The notes: generated by a model not told the origin, from the sequence alone. A stretch of 64,000 nt of DNA from Actinomycetospora soli (GCF_021026295.1 NZ_JAJNDA010000012.1:1-64000); one strand, 5' to 3'. Positions 16,573-26,382 are shown, counted from the stretch's first letter. Made by a program: numbers and translations.

Positions 16573-17853
16573 ATGACCGAAGTCGAGATCGACCGCGCGG
16601 CGTCGAGCGACCTGGCCGTGTCCCCGCGAGGAGTGGGCTCCACTGTGATCGACACCAACCAGACCATGTCCTTCGACCGGATGCGCAGCATGCTCGTCCG
16701 GGCCGCCGAGGTCAGGGACTCCGAGCAGCAGCAGATCTTCGACTCGCTCGACGAGATCCACGGTCGGCTCGCGGCACTCGACGCGCTCGGCGCGATCCGC
16801 AAGCGGCTCGCCGAGGTGCCCGACCGCACCGAGATGAGCGTGCTCGCGGAGCGCCTCGACGAGACGGTCGCGAAGCTCGACGCCCAGGAGTCCGCGATCT
16901 CCTCGCTGGCCCGCCTCGTCGAGGGCGTCGTGGACCGGGTCGTCGACAAGCTCGCCGCGCCGTTCGCGCAGCTCGACGGCCGTCTCGACGGCGTCACCGG
17001 CCGGTTCGAGGGCGTCGCCGGTCGCATGGACGGCCTCGAGGACCGCATCGGCGGGCTGCACAAGCGCCTCGACGACCTCGACAACCGCCTCGACCGGCAC
17101 GAGATGCGCCTCGACGGGATGCCCGCCGCAGTGACCGGTCCGGTGCGCGAGCGCCTCGAGGGCGTCGAGTCCTCGCTGCGCGGCCAGGTCGAGGAGACCT
17201 CCCGCGCCCTCGCCGAGACCTCCCGGGCGCTGTCCGAGGAGCTCGCCGCGACCCGCGACGCCGCCCGGACCGACGCCGAGACCTCCCGCACCGAGGCCGG
17301 CTCCACCGCCCGCGAGCTCACCGGACGGCTCGAGGAACTCGCCGGCCGCCTCGACGGGCTGAACACCCGCGTCGAGGGCGTCGAGCACTCCGTCGTCGGC
17401 CGGGTCGAGGGCGTCGAGCAGTCCGTCGGCACCCGCCTGGACGGCGTCGAGGGTTCGCTCGCCGGCACCCGGCAGGACCTCGAGACGTCGATCTCCGGGC
17501 TCGGCGCGCGCGTCGACGGCGTCGAGACCACCCTGCGCGACCGGGTGTCCTCGCTGGCCTCCTCGCTCGAGGCCTCGCTGGACAAGCTGGACGGCACGCT
17601 CGTGAACCGGCCCGACCACGAGGCCGTCGTCGCGCTGGTCAACCGCTCCAACGAGGAGTCCGAGCTGCGCCAGGCGGGCCAGCTCGACGAGGCGCTCTCC
17701 ACCTTCGCCGAGATCATCCTCGGCTCGGGCGGGCAGCAGCAGGGCCCGGCGCCCCGCCCGGCCGCCCGCCGCGGCGCGCGCAAGCCCGCGCTCACCTCCG
17801 GCCGCGAGATCAGCCTGAACGGCGACCACGCCCCGGACGACGACGAGGGCTGA
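16573..17853 (+). CDS. Uncharacterised long coiled-coil protein
   Basis: 426 residues, mostly one extended helix. Residues about 70-350 carry heptad and 11-residue-like repeats of the type RLDGVEG, RMDGLEDRI and RVDGVETTL, interrupted by SRALAETSRALSEELAATR. No membrane segment or signal peptide is present. The C-terminus is basic then acidic (PAARRGARKPAL ... DDDEG). It could be a cytoskeletal or scaffold protein, but nothing visible proves it; LPS-length-type or apolipoprotein-like proteins give similar patterns. It has a leaderless-type start and ends in a strong hairpin. Confidence 0.82.
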   Translation: MTEVEIDRAASSDLAVSPRGVGSTVIDTNQTMSFDRMRSMLVRAAEVRDSEQQQIFDSLDEIHGRLAALDALGAIRKRLAEVPDRTEMSVLAERLDETVAKLDAQESAISSLARLVEGVVDRVVDKLAAPFAQLDGRLDGVTGRFEGVAGRMDGLEDRIGGLHKRLDDLDNRLDRHEMRLDGMPAAVTGPVRERLEGVESSLRGQVEETSRALAETSRALSEELAATRDAARTDAETSRTEAGSTARELTGRLEELAGRLDGLNTRVEGVEHSVVGRVEGVEQSVGTRLDGVEGSLAGTRQDLETSISGLGARVDGVETTLRDRVSSLASSLEASLDKLDGTLVNRPDHEAVVALVNRSNEESELRQAGQLDEALSTFAEIILGSGGQQQGPAPRPAARRGARKPALTSGREISLNGDHAPDDDEG

Positions 17854-17863
17854 TCCCCTCCCC

Positions 17864-17903
17864 CGACGACGGCCCGTCCCCGGCTGGGGGCGGGCCGTCG
17901 TCG
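17864..17903 (+). terminator. Terminator after the coiled-coil gene
   Basis: CGACGACGGCCCG and CGGGCCGTCGTCG pair, extended by CCCC/GGGG after a T-G position that is a U-G wobble in plus-strand RNA, so the hairpin is designed for the plus strand. The loop is GGCT. Confidence 0.8.
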
Positions 17904-17925
17904 TCGGGTCCGCCGCACCACCCGT

Positions 17926-17931
17926 TAGGGT
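17926..17931 (+). promoter_or_regulatory. -10 element TAGGGT, near-leaderless start of the carboxypeptidase gene
   Basis: TAGGGT ends 9 bases before the ATG at 17941, immediately after the preceding gene's terminator. Confidence 0.45.
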
Positions 17932-17940
17932 CGGACACCG

Positions 17941-19143
17941 ATGCTCCACCGCTGCGCAGCCCTGCTGGTCGTCGTCCTGCTCGGCCTGCTCGGCGCCGCA
18001 CCGGCCGCCCTGGCGGCGCCGGCCTCCCCGGCCGCGCCCGACCAGACCGCGTGCCCGCAGGTGAACCAGCCGGGCCCGCCGGTCGACGCGTCCGAGGCAC
18101 CGCGTCCCGGCGGGGCCGCGCCCGCGCCGCTGCCGGTCCCCGCCGAGCCCGTGGGCGGCGAGCAGATGGGCACCTGCGACGTCGCGGTGCCGTCCGGGGC
18201 GCCCGCGCCGCCCGAGGTCGGGGTGCAGTCCTACGTCGTCGCCGACCTCGACACCGGCGCCGTGCTCGCGGCCAAGGTCCCGCACGCGCGGCTGCGGCCC
18301 GCGTCGCTGCTCAAGACCCTCACCGGCCTGCTCGTCGCCCGGCAGGTGCCGATGGACCAGGTGCTCACCGGCACGCAGGACGACGCGAACCAGGAGGGGA
18401 CGCGGGTCGGCATCGGGCCGGGCGGGCAGTACACGGTCCGGCAGCTGTTCGACGCGATGCTGATGGCGTCGGGCAACGACGCCGCCCACGCGCTCGCCGT
18501 CCGCCTGACCGGCTCGGTACCCGCGACCGTCGACCTCATGAACCGCACCGCGGCCCAGATCGGCGCCCTCGACACCCGCGCCGCCACGCCCTCCGGGCTC
18601 GACGGCCCGGGGCAGAGCTCGAGCGCGTACGACCTGGCCAGCATCTTCCGGCTCGGCATGCAGGAGCCGGCGTTCGCCCAGGCGGTCGGCACCCGGCAGA
18701 TCCAGTTCCCGGGGTTCGGGCCGACCCCGCCGTTCGCGGTGGACAACGACAACAAGATCTTCCGGTACCCGGGCGCCCTCGGCGGCAAGACCGGCTTCAC
18801 CGACGACGCCCGCCACACCTACATCGGCGCGCAGGAGCGCGGCGGGCGCCGCCTCGTCGTCGTGCTGATGCACGGCGAGCAGCGACCGGTTCCGATGGTC
18901 GAGCAGGGCCTCGCGCTGCTCGACTACGGCTACGCCCTGCCGCGCGACGCGTCCGTCGGGCAGCTCACCGAGCGGGGCCCCGGGAACGTCGCGGCGAGCT
19001 CCGACGCGTCCTCGACGACCACGGTGGACACCCCCGACTCCCCTGCCACCGGCGACACGAGCTGGGGCACCTGGCTCGCGCTCGGCGGCGTCGTGGTGCT
19101 CGGCCTCGTCGTGGTGGTCGCGCGGTACCGCCACCGGGTCTGA
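17941..19143 (+). CDS. D-alanyl-D-alanine carboxypeptidase (class C low-molecular-mass PBP, DacA/DacB type)
   Basis: 400 residues. The signal peptide ends near residue 26 (ALAAPA). A Pro-rich linker reaches about residue 90. The penicillin-binding motifs are SLLK (122-125, catalytic serine and lysine), SGN (177-179) and KTG (283-285). A C-terminal membrane anchor is visible at about 372-393 (WLALGGVVVLGLVVVVAR), so the enzyme faces the outside. It removes the terminal D-Ala from peptidoglycan stem peptides and so limits cross-linking. Motif spacing is normal for the family. Confidence 0.92.
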   Translation: MLHRCAALLVVVLLGLLGAAPAALAAPASPAAPDQTACPQVNQPGPPVDASEAPRPGGAAPAPLPVPAEPVGGEQMGTCDVAVPSGAPAPPEVGVQSYVVADLDTGAVLAAKVPHARLRPASLLKTLTGLLVARQVPMDQVLTGTQDDANQEGTRVGIGPGGQYTVRQLFDAMLMASGNDAAHALAVRLTGSVPATVDLMNRTAAQIGALDTRAATPSGLDGPGQSSSAYDLASIFRLGMQEPAFAQAVGTRQIQFPGFGPTPPFAVDNDNKIFRYPGALGGKTGFTDDARHTYIGAQERGGRRLVVVLMHGEQRPVPMVEQGLALLDYGYALPRDASVGQLTERGPGNVAASSDASSTTTVDTPDSPATGDTSWGTWLALGGVVVLGLVVVVARYRHRV

Positions 19144-19179
19144 ACCGGAGCCGGGGCGGGGTGGGGAGGCCCCCACCGA

Positions 19180-20223
19180 TCAGCGGCGGCGCCGCATCCC
19201 GTTGATCCCCAGCACGGCGCCGAGCACGGCCCCCGCGCCGAGCAGACCCGCCGTCGCGCGGGCACCGGGGCCACGGGCGACGGTAACGGCCGGCCGGACG
19301 ATCACCGGGGCGGGCTCGGGGAGGTCCTCGCGCTCGTTCTCCTTGAGCGTCGCCGCCCAGGCGGTGACGAACAGGATGAAGCGCGAGACGAAGTTGACGA
19401 AGACGAGCAGACCGATGATCGGCCCGAACGCCGCGCCGGCGGGCGAGCTGGTGACGCTCGTGATGTAGAAGGTCATGACCTGCTGGAGGATCACGAAGCC
19501 GACCGAGGCGAGGATCGCCGCCCGGCCCGCCGAGCGCAGCGTCACGGGCTCGCGGGGCAGCCGGGCGATCACCCAGAGGAAGACCAGCCAGTTCGCGACC
19601 AGGGTGATCACGAGCCCGGCGGCGAACAGCACGACCTTCACCCACGCCTGGTCGGCGAGCCCGAGGAACTCCGCCACGGCGTTGGAGGCGCCGGTGGCGA
19701 TCGCGGTGATCGCGAAGGAGACCGCGAACGCCAGGCCGAGGCCGATCATCGCGACGAGGTCGCCGGCGTAGCGCTTGACGACCGTCGGCGGCTCGCCGCG
19801 CTGGTCCCACTGCTCCGAGAGCGCCTCGCGCAGGTTGCCCATCCATCCGAGCCCGGAGAACAGGGCACCGAGCAGACCGATGATCCCGACCGCGTTGCGC
19901 TGCTCGATGGCCTGCGAGATGACCTGGTTGAGCAGGTCGCCGAGCCCCGGAGGGGCGGCCTGGGTGATGCCGAGCGAGAACCGGTCGAGCAGGGCCTGGT
20001 TGTTGGCCAGCACGAACGCCAGGGCCGCGAAGGCGACCATGAGCAGCGGCACCAGCGCGAGGATCGAGAAGAAGGTGATCGCCGCGGCGTAGTGGTCACC
20101 GTGCTTCTCGGTGTAGCGCGTGGCCGCCCGGACCAGGTGGTCCAGCCACGGGTTCTGCTCCCGGATCTGCTCGAACTTCGTCTTCTGCGGCGGCTCCGCC
20201 GTGCCGTAGATGGTCGCGCTCAT
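19180..20223 (-). CDS. YihY/BrkB (YhjD-like) inner membrane protein
   Basis: 347 residues with about six membrane segments. The first cytoplasmic helices contain YTEKHGDHYAAAITFFSILALVPLLM, the core signature of the YihY/BrkB family. GWMGNLREALSEQW lies near residue 135. The C-terminus has a further Gly-rich hydrophobic stretch and ends GMRRRR. Members have been misnamed ribonuclease BN; the function is still uncertain, with lipid or lysophospholipid transport suggested for some relatives. It converges with the carboxypeptidase gene and has no operon partners. Confidence 0.88.
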   Translation of the reverse strand: MSATIYGTAEPPQKTKFEQIREQNPWLDHLVRAATRYTEKHGDHYAAAITFFSILALVPLLMVAFAALAFVLANNQALLDRFSLGITQAAPPGLGDLLNQVISQAIEQRNAVGIIGLLGALFSGLGWMGNLREALSEQWDQRGEPPTVVKRYAGDLVAMIGLGLAFAVSFAITAIATGASNAVAEFLGLADQAWVKVVLFAAGLVITLVANWLVFLWVIARLPREPVTLRSAGRAAILASVGFVILQQVMTFYITSVTSSPAGAAFGPIIGLLVFVNFVSRFILFVTAWAATLKENEREDLPEPAPVIVRPAVTVARGPGARATAGLLGAGAVLGAVLGINGMRRRR

Positions 20224-20282
20224 GCCCGCCTCGTCTCCCCGACGCCCGATACGGGGAGTGACCTACCCAGCGGGCCGGGCGA

Positions 20283-21758
20283 TCACGCCGAGGCGGCCCC
20301 GGCCGTACCGAGATAGGGGCGGGGATCGAACTCGGCGTTGCGCTCCCGGAACGAGCGCGCCGACCCCGGCCACAGCAGCGTGAGGCGTCCGCTGGCCTCG
20401 TCGACGTACCAGCTGCGGCACCCGCCGCGCAGCCACACCGTGTCGCGCGCGGCCCGGTCGACGTCGCGCACGTAGGCGCGCTCCGCCGCGGCCGACACCT
20501 CCAGCGGGCCGCCGGTCGTCCCGAGGTGGGCCAGGGCGCCGAGCACGTAGTCGATCTGCGTCTCGATCATGTACACGGCCGAGTTGTGGCCGAGGCTCGC
20601 GTTCGGGCCGTCGAGCACGAACATGTTCGGGAAGCCGTGGACGGCGGTCGACGCGTAGGCGCTCATCCCGTCCGCCCAGTGGTCCTCGAGCGATCCGGTA
20701 CGGCCGTGCACGCGTCCGGCGTAGGGCTGGCGCGTCGCGTGGAACCCGGTCGCGAGCACGAGCACGTCGAGCTCGTGCCGGCGGCCGGAGCCGGCCACGG
20801 CCGTCGAGCCGTCCACCGCGACGAGCGCCGAGTCCTCCACGGTCACGTGCGGCCGGTCGAGCGCCGGGTAGAGCTCGTCGGAGAGCACGATGCGCTTGCA
20901 GCCGATCTCGTAGCCCGGCGACAGGCGTCGACGCAGGTCGGGGTCGGTGACCTGTGCGTGCAGGTGGTCGCGGGCGCGGGTCCGCAGCTCGTCGATGGCG
21001 GGCCGCAGCCGCCGACGGGCGGCGATCCCGCGCTCGGCCTCGTCGAAGATGTCCTCGCGGTGACGGCGGGCGGCCACCGGGTCGCGGGTGAAGCGGGCGC
21101 GTTCCTCCGCGGTGTAGGCGCGGTCGCCGCGCGGCACGACCCACGTCGGGGTCCGCTGCAGCACGACGAGCTCGCGGGCCCGGTCGGCGAGCTGCGGGAT
21201 CACCTGCGCCGCGGACGCGCCGGTGCCCACCACGCCGACGCGGTGCCCGTCGACCGGCGTCGCCGGGTCCCACCGGGCGGTGTGGACCACCGGCCCGTCG
21301 AAGGTGTCCAGGCCGGGGATGTCCGGCACCCGCGGGTCGGTCAGCCGTCCGGCCGCGAGGACGAGCACCCGGGCGCGGACGGTGCCGGCGTCGGTCCGCA
21401 GTTCCCAGCCGCGGCCGGTCCAGCGGGCCTCGCGCATCTCGGCCCCGAAGCGCACGTGACCGGCCACGCCCTCCTCGACGGCGGCCGTGCGCAGGTACTG
21501 CTGGATCTCCGCGCCCGGCGCGTAGATCCGCGACCAGTCCGGCGCCGGCCGGAACGAGAACGAGTAGAGGTGCGAGGGGACGTCGCACGCCACCCCGGGA
21601 TAGCGGTTGTCGCGCCACGTGCCCCCGACGTCGTCGGCCCGCTCGAGCAGCAGGAAGTCGCGGTGCCCCTGTCGACGCAGCCGGATCGCGAGGCCCAGCC
21701 CCGCGAACCCGGCGCCGACGATGGCCACCTCGACGTCGGTCGTGCCGGCACGGCTCAT
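20283..21758 (-). CDS. Flavin-containing monooxygenase of Baeyer-Villiger type
   Basis: 491 residues. There are two Rossmann motifs: GAGFAG (15-20) for FAD and GVVGTGASAAQ (near 175) for NADPH. Between them is FDGPVVHTARWD (153-164), matching the Baeyer-Villiger fingerprint FxGxxxHxxxW[P/D]. Such enzymes insert oxygen next to ketones to give esters or lactones. The ATG overlaps the stop of the CofH-like gene as ATGA, so the two are co-translated. The substrate is unknown. Its place in an operon with CofG/CofH homologues is unusual, and whether the two activities are linked is open. Confidence 0.88.
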   Translation of the reverse strand: MSRAGTTDVEVAIVGAGFAGLGLAIRLRRQGHRDFLLLERADDVGGTWRDNRYPGVACDVPSHLYSFSFRPAPDWSRIYAPGAEIQQYLRTAAVEEGVAGHVRFGAEMREARWTGRGWELRTDAGTVRARVLVLAAGRLTDPRVPDIPGLDTFDGPVVHTARWDPATPVDGHRVGVVGTGASAAQVIPQLADRARELVVLQRTPTWVVPRGDRAYTAEERARFTRDPVAARRHREDIFDEAERGIAARRRLRPAIDELRTRARDHLHAQVTDPDLRRRLSPGYEIGCKRIVLSDELYPALDRPHVTVEDSALVAVDGSTAVAGSGRRHELDVLVLATGFHATRQPYAGRVHGRTGSLEDHWADGMSAYASTAVHGFPNMFVLDGPNASLGHNSAVYMIETQIDYVLGALAHLGTTGGPLEVSAAAERAYVRDVDRAARDTVWLRGGCRSWYVDEASGRLTLLWPGSARSFRERNAEFDPRPYLGTAGAASA

Positions 21759-22783
21759 GCCACCGTCACCCGCTCCGGTGCCACCTCGCCGTAGAGCGTC
21801 GTCCGCTGCCGCACGGGGCGGCCCAGCGCGGCGGCGAGGTCGTGCACGTCCGCGACCGCGAGCACCCGCCCGGCCTCCGGACCGGCCCCCGGGTCGAGCG
21901 TGCCGTCGAGGAGCAGGCCCCCGAGGTCGTCGGCGCCGCCGCGCAGCACCGCGGACACGGTGTCGCGGTCGAGCTTCGGCCACGCCGCCTGCACGTGGTC
22001 GATCCGGCCGGTCAGCAGGAGCCGGGCGACCGCGTGCAGCGCCCGTGTCTCGCGCGGCGTCGCACCCCGCGCGTCGACCCCGGGCGGCACGTCGACCAGC
22101 GGCATCGCGATCAGCTCGGTGAACCCGTGCGTCTCGTCCTGGATCGCCGCCAGGGCCCGCAGGTGCGCGACCTGCTGCGCGGGGGTCTCGACGTGGCCGT
22201 AGACGATCGTCGCGGTCGACCGGAGGCCCACCCGGTGCGCGGTGCGGACGAGCTCGGTCCAGCGCGCCGCGGGGATGTCGGTGCCGCCGCTCAGCAGCGC
22301 GCGGATGCGGTCGTCGAGGATGCGCGCGGCGGTGCCCGGCACCGAGCCCAGGCCGGCCGCGCGGGCCGCCGTCAGGAACGCCTCCGGGGACGACCCGCGG
22401 CGCACCGCGGCCGCCTCGACCTCGGCGGGACGGAAGGCGTGGACGTGCAGCGGCGCCCGGGCGGTGATGCGCCCGACGAGCTCCACCGCCGCGTCCGGAC
22501 CGGCCTCGTCGGGCAGCGGGCCCTGCAGGCACACCTCGGTGGCCCCCAGCGACCACGCCTCGTCCACCAGCGCGTCCAGGTGGTCGGGCTTCGTGACGAG
22601 GCCCGGGTCGAGGTTGCGGTTGACCACGACCGTCAGGTCGTCGCCGACCGTCCGGCGCCGGACGGTGTCGGCGAGCGCACAGAGCTCCTCGAGCTCGTCG
22701 CCGTCGGCCCCCAGCAGCGCCGCGTACCCGTCGTCGGGAAGGCCCGCGGGGTCCTCCCGCGCGGCCCGGAGCCAGGAGCTCAC
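21755..22783 (-). CDS. CofH-like FO synthase subunit lacking the radical-SAM cluster motif
   Basis: 342 residues. It is clearly homologous to the CofH half of Fbi[64 protein letters not shown] and RQRTTLYG are all recognisable in order. However, the segment that normally follows NRN, including CxxxCxxC for the 4Fe-4S cluster, is missing: NRN leads directly into [20 protein letters not shown]. The remaining frame is intact, with no frameshift or stop. It cannot bind a standard radical-SAM cluster, so normal CofH chemistry (joining tyrosine to the flavin precursor) is unlikely. Its GTG start overlaps the CofG stop as GTGA. Confidence 0.82.
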   Translation of the reverse strand: MSSWLRAAREDPAGLPDDGYAALLGADGDELEELCALADTVRRRTVGDDLTVVVNRNLDPGLVTKPDHLDALVDEAWSLGATEVCLQGPLPDEAGPDAAVELVGRITARAPLHVHAFRPAEVEAAAVRRGSSPEAFLTAARAAGLGSVPGTAARILDDRIRALLSGGTDIPAARWTELVRTAHRVGLRSTATIVYGHVETPAQQVAHLRALAAIQDETHGFTELIAMPLVDVPPGVDARGATPRETRALHAVARLLLTGRIDHVQAAWPKLDRDTVSAVLRGGADDLGGLLLDGTLDPGAGPEAGRVLAVADVHDLAAALGRPVRQRTTLYGEVAPERVTVA

Positions 22784-23994
22784 CGCGGCGCCATTTCCAC
22801 CGGTCGGGCTCCCCTGTCGGCGTGCTCCCCTCGATGCTGCGTCTCCCGCAGCCCGTCGGCGTCCGCCAGCTTCCCGACGACGGGCGCCACGGCCGGGTCG
22901 ATCCAGCCCGCCTCGCGTTGGTAGCGCGGGTAGACGGTCAGGCGCGGGCGCAGGGTGAAGCCGGCCCGGGCGGTGACCGCGGCCAGCGCGTCGAGGCCCG
23001 GCCAGGGGCGCTCCGGGTTCACGTGGTCGGGCGTCACCGGGGACACGCCGCCCCAGTCGTCGATGCCGGCGCGCAGCAGCAGCGCCTGGTCCTCGGCCGC
23101 GTCCGCCGAGTCGCCCAGCTCGCCGGCGAGGTTCGGCGGCGCCTGCACCGTGACCCCGAGCGGCATCAGCAGGCGCGCGACCGCGACCGCGGCGACGAAC
23201 TCGTCGAACTCCGCGTCCGGCTCGCCGCGCATCGCGGTGTCCGGCTTCGCGCGGAAGTTCTGGACGATGACCTCCTGTACGTGCCCGAACTCCTCCGCGA
23301 GCCGGGCGAGCGCGAGCAGGGACTCGGCGCGGTCGCGCAGCGACTCCCCGATCCCCACGAGGATGCCGGTGGTGAACGGCACGCGCGCGCGGCCGGCGTC
23401 GGCGATCGCGGCGAGCCGGACCGCCGGGTCCTTGTCCGGCGACCCGAAGTGGGCCCCGCCGGGCTCGATCAGCAGCGTCGAGGTCGACTCGAGCATCATG
23501 CCCATCGACGGCGCCACAGAGCGGAGCGCGGCCAGCTCGTCGGGGGTCATGACGCCGGGGTTGAGGTGCGGCAGCAGCCCGGTCCCGTCGAGGACGGCCT
23601 GTGCCGCGGCGCGCACGTAGTCGATCGTCGAGGTGTACCCGCGGGCGGCGAGCCAGTCGCCGGCCGCGCGCCAGCGGGCCTCCGGACGGTCGCCGAGGGT
23701 GAACAGCACCTCGGTGCAGCCCTGGTCGGCGCCGGCGCGCGCGATGTCGAGGACCTCGTCGAGCTCCAGGTACGCCGCGGGCAGCCGCCCGGGGACGGTG
23801 GCGAACGTGCAGTAGTGGCAGCGGTCGCGGCACAGCCGGGTGAGCGGCACGAAGACCTTCGGGCTGTAGGTCACCACACCGGGGCGGCCCTCGTGCTCCA
23901 GATGGGCTTCCCGCCGGCGGGTCGCGCGGCTCAGCAGCGCCTCCAGCTCGTCGCCGCGGGCGGCGAGGAGCCGGACGACCTCCTCTTCCTGCAT
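22780..23994 (-). CDS. cofG: CofG-like 7,8-didemethyl-8-hydroxy-5-deazariboflavin synthase subunit
   Basis: 404 residues. The radical-SAM motif CRDRCHYC near residue 71 is intact, and [39 protein letters not shown]-type (here [11 protein letters not shown]), [21 protein letters not shown] follow, as in the N-terminal half of actinobacterial FbiC. CofG completes the deazaflavin ring of FO, the F420 precursor. In most actinobacteria CofG and CofH are fused in FbiC; here they are two coupled genes. I chose the ATG at 23994, just after the kinase stop, over upstream codons that overlap it. Confidence 0.88.
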   Translation of the reverse strand: MQEEEVVRLLAARGDELEALLSRATRRREAHLEHEGRPGVVTYSPKVFVPLTRLCRDRCHYCTFATVPGRLPAAYLELDEVLDIARAGADQGCTEVLFTLGDRPEARWRAAGDWLAARGYTSTIDYVRAAAQAVLDGTGLLPHLNPGVMTPDELAALRSVAPSMGMMLESTSTLLIEPGGAHFGSPDKDPAVRLAAIADAGRARVPFTTGILVGIGESLRDRAESLLALARLAEEFGHVQEVIVQNFRAKPDTAMRGEPDAEFDEFVAAVAVARLLMPLGVTVQAPPNLAGELGDSADAAEDQALLLRAGIDDWGGVSPVTPDHVNPERPWPGLDALAAVTARAGFTLRPRLTVYPRYQREAGWIDPAVAPVVGKLADADGLRETQHRGEHADRGARPVEMAPR

Positions 23995-23998
23995 GTGA

Positions 23999-25696
23999 TC
24001 ACCCACCACCCGAACGTACGCCCGCCCGGGTCGCGACCGCATCGACGGCGGCCGGGAGGCGCACCGTGACCGTCGTCCCCTCCCCCGGCGCGCTGGTCAC
24101 CCCGACCGTGCCCGACATCGCCTCGACCAGCCCGCGCACGAGGGCGAGCCCGAGGCCGGACCCGCCGGCGTCCGCACCGAGCTGGTCGAACGGCACGAAG
24201 AGCCGGTCCATCAGGGTCGGGGCGATCCCGGGCCCACCGTCGCGGACGGCGAGCACGACGTCCTCGTCGTCCTCGTGCGCGGTGACCTCGACCCAGCCGT
24301 CCCGGTGGTTGTGCCGCACGCCGTTGGTCACGAGGTTGATCAGCACCTGCCGCAGCCGGCGGCCGTCGCAGAGCACCGCACCGCACCCGGCGTCGGGAAC
24401 GGAGACCGTGATCCCGCGCTCCGCGGCGAGCGGCGCGAGCAGCTCGGTGACCTCGGCGACGACCGCGCCGGGATCGACGGGCGCGGGCGAGAGCGGCAGC
24501 GCACGCGCCTCGAGGCGGGCGAGGTCGAGGACGTCGCCGACGAGGTCGAGCACGTGTCGGGCGGCGGTGTCGATGTGCCCGAGGGCGGCGCCGCGGCGCT
24601 CCGGGGGCAGGTCGAGGGTCCCGAGCAGTTCCGAGAAGCCGATGATCGCCTGCAGCGGGGTGCGCAGCTCGTGGGAGAGCGTCGAGAGCAGCTCGGACTT
24701 CGCGCGGCTGGCGTCCTCCGCCACCCGCGCGGCGAGCTCGGCCTCGCGCCGGGCGACCCGGTCGCGCTGCGCGGCCCGGCGGGCGGTCACGTCGACGACG
24801 TTGAGGCTGAGGTGGCGCCGGGCCCCGGACCCGACCACGGACGCGGAGAGCGCCGCGATCAGCGTGCTGCCGTCGGCGCGCACGAGCGTGACCTCCAGCG
24901 GACCGGGCGCGGCGCCGAAGACCGTGGGGCCGCCGCGGCCGGCCAGGGACCGCAGCAGGAGGCGGGCACCGGCGCGGTCCTCCCGGCGCACGACCGCGGA
25001 GAGGTCGGCGGCGAGCAGGTCCGTGGCGTCGCGGCCGAGCATCCGGGCGAGGGCGGGGTTGACCTTGAGGAACCGGCCGTCGAGGTCGGTGAGCGCCATC
25101 CCCACGGCGTTGTCCTCGAACGCCCGGCGGAAGCGTTCCTCGCTCTGGGCGAGCGCGCCGTAGAGCCGGTCGTGCTCCAGCGCCAGCGCGGCGAGGTCGG
25201 TGAAGCGGGCGACCAGGCGCCGCTCGCGCTCGTCGGGCCGGTGCCCGGCCTCGTGGTAGACCGCGAACGTCCCGAGGACGGCCTCCTCCTGCGCCTCCGC
25301 CCGGCCGAGCCGGATCGGGCTGGACCAGCACGAGCGCAGTCCGTGCGGCAGCGCGAGGGCCTTGTAGCGCGTCCACCGGCCGTCGACGGCGATGTCCTCG
25401 GCGACCACCGCCTCGCCCGTGTGCGCGGCCGTGCCGCAGGACCCGGCGTCGTGCCCGATGGCCATCCCGTCGATCGCCGCCGAGTACGCGGCGGGCAGGG
25501 AGGGGGCGGCGCCGTGGTGCAGCGTCCCGGCGACGGGGTCGAGGACGAGGACCGAGCAGCGGCTGCCCGGGATCAGCTCCTCCAGCGACCGGGTGACGGC
25601 CTCGAGCACCTCCCCGCGCGTGGCCCCGCCCGCGAGCAGCTCGAGGACCCGGTGCTGGTGGCCGAGCAGGACGCGGGTGTCGTCCACGGGCGTCAC
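23999..25696 (-). CDS. Soluble GAF-PAS hybrid histidine kinase
   Basis: 565 residues without membrane segments. A GAF domain covers about 15-175 ([17 protein letters not shown]) and a PAS domain about 185-305 ([21 protein letters not shown]). The HisKA phospho-acceptor is His342 in LSHELRTP. The ATPase domain has the N box near 454-458, the G1 motif DGGPGI near 487 and the G2 motif GSGLGLALV near 512. The GTG start overlaps the response-regulator stop as GTGA, so the two form a cotranscribed pair. The signal is probably cytoplasmic; the GAF ligand is unknown. Confidence 0.92.
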   Translation of the reverse strand: MTPVDDTRVLLGHQHRVLELLAGGATRGEVLEAVTRSLEELIPGSRCSVLVLDPVAGTLHHGAAPSLPAAYSAAIDGMAIGHDAGSCGTAAHTGEAVVAEDIAVDGRWTRYKALALPHGLRSCWSSPIRLGRAEAQEEAVLGTFAVYHEAGHRPDERERRLVARFTDLAALALEHDRLYGALAQSEERFRRAFEDNAVGMALTDLDGRFLKVNPALARMLGRDATDLLAADLSAVVRREDRAGARLLLRSLAGRGGPTVFGAAPGPLEVTLVRADGSTLIAALSASVVGSGARRHLSLNVVDVTARRAAQRDRVARREAELAARVAEDASRAKSELLSTLSHELRTPLQAIIGFSELLGTLDLPPERRGAALGHIDTAARHVLDLVGDVLDLARLEARALPLSPAPVDPGAVVAEVTELLAPLAAERGITVSVPDAGCGAVLCDGRRLRQVLINLVTNGVRHNHRDGWVEVTAHEDDEDVVLAVRDGGPGIAPTLMDRLFVPFDQLGADAGGSGLGLALVRGLVEAMSGTVGVTSAPGEGTTVTVRLPAAVDAVATRAGVRSGGG

Positions 25697-26382
25697 GGGT
25701 CGAGCTGGTAGCCGACGCCGCGCACGGTGCGGATGCGCGGGCGGGCCGCCGGGTCGGGCCGCAGCTTCTGGCGCAGCCGGTGGACGTGCTCGGTGACGGT
25801 GGCCTCCCCCTGCCAGCCCTCGCTGCGCCACACCTGGGCGAGCAGCTGGGCGCGGGAGAACACCTGCCGCGGGTGGGCCACGAGGAACGCCAGCAGGTCG
25901 AACTCGCGGGCGGTCAGCTCCACGGTCTGGCCGTCGAGGCGCACCTCGCGGGCCGCGACGTCGAGGGCGAGGTCGCCCGCCACGACGGGCGCGGCGGGCC
26001 GCGAGCGGCGCAGCACCGACCGGACCCGGGCCGCGAGCTCGCCCGGCGAGAACGGCTTGACCAGGTAGTCGTCGGCGCCGAGGTCGAGGCCGACGATGCG
26101 GTCGGTCTCGCCGCTGCGCCCGGACAGGACGATCACCGGCAGCGCCTCGGTCGCGGGCTTCGCGCGGACCCGCCGCAGCACGTCGAGCCCGCCCACCCCG
26201 GGCATCGTCAGGTCGAGCACCACGAGGTCGGGCGGCGTGCCGTCGATGGCGGCCAACGCCGCCGCGCCGTCCCCGGCCTGGTCGACGGCGAACCCGTCGG
26301 ACTCCAACTGCCACGACGCGACCGTCCGCACGGCCTCGTCGTCGTCGACGACGAGTACCCGCGGGGCGACGTTCGGGTCCAC
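25693..26382 (-). CDS. OmpR-family response regulator
   Basis: 229 residues from the GTG at 26382, which has GGAGGGG upstream. The receiver has acidic DDD (13-15), phospho-acceptor Asp57 (VVLDLTMPG), Ser87 and Lys109 (LVKPF). The C-terminal winged helix shows REVRLDGQTVELTAREFDLL and ends [12 protein letters not shown], typical of OmpR/PhoB. It is the partner of the kinase that follows. Likely targets are the operon itself, including cofG, or the divergent luciferase-like gene, but that is inference. Confidence 0.93.
   Translation of the reverse strand: MDPNVAPRVLVVDDDEAVRTVASWQLESDGFAVDQAGDGAAALAAIDGTPPDLVVLDLTMPGVGGLDVLRRVRAKPATEALPVIVLSGRSGETDRIVGLDLGADDYLVKPFSPGELAARVRSVLRRSRPAAPVVAGDLALDVAAREVRLDGQTVELTAREFDLLAFLVAHPRQVFSRAQLLAQVWRSEGWQGEATVTEHVHRLRQKLRPDPAARPRIRTVRGVGYQLDP

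Noticed and set aside
21755-22783. Frameshift or sequencing error explaining the missing CofH cluster loop
   Set aside because: The reading frame is continuous on both sides of the gap and the missing segment would be an in-frame block; a simple frameshift cannot explain it.
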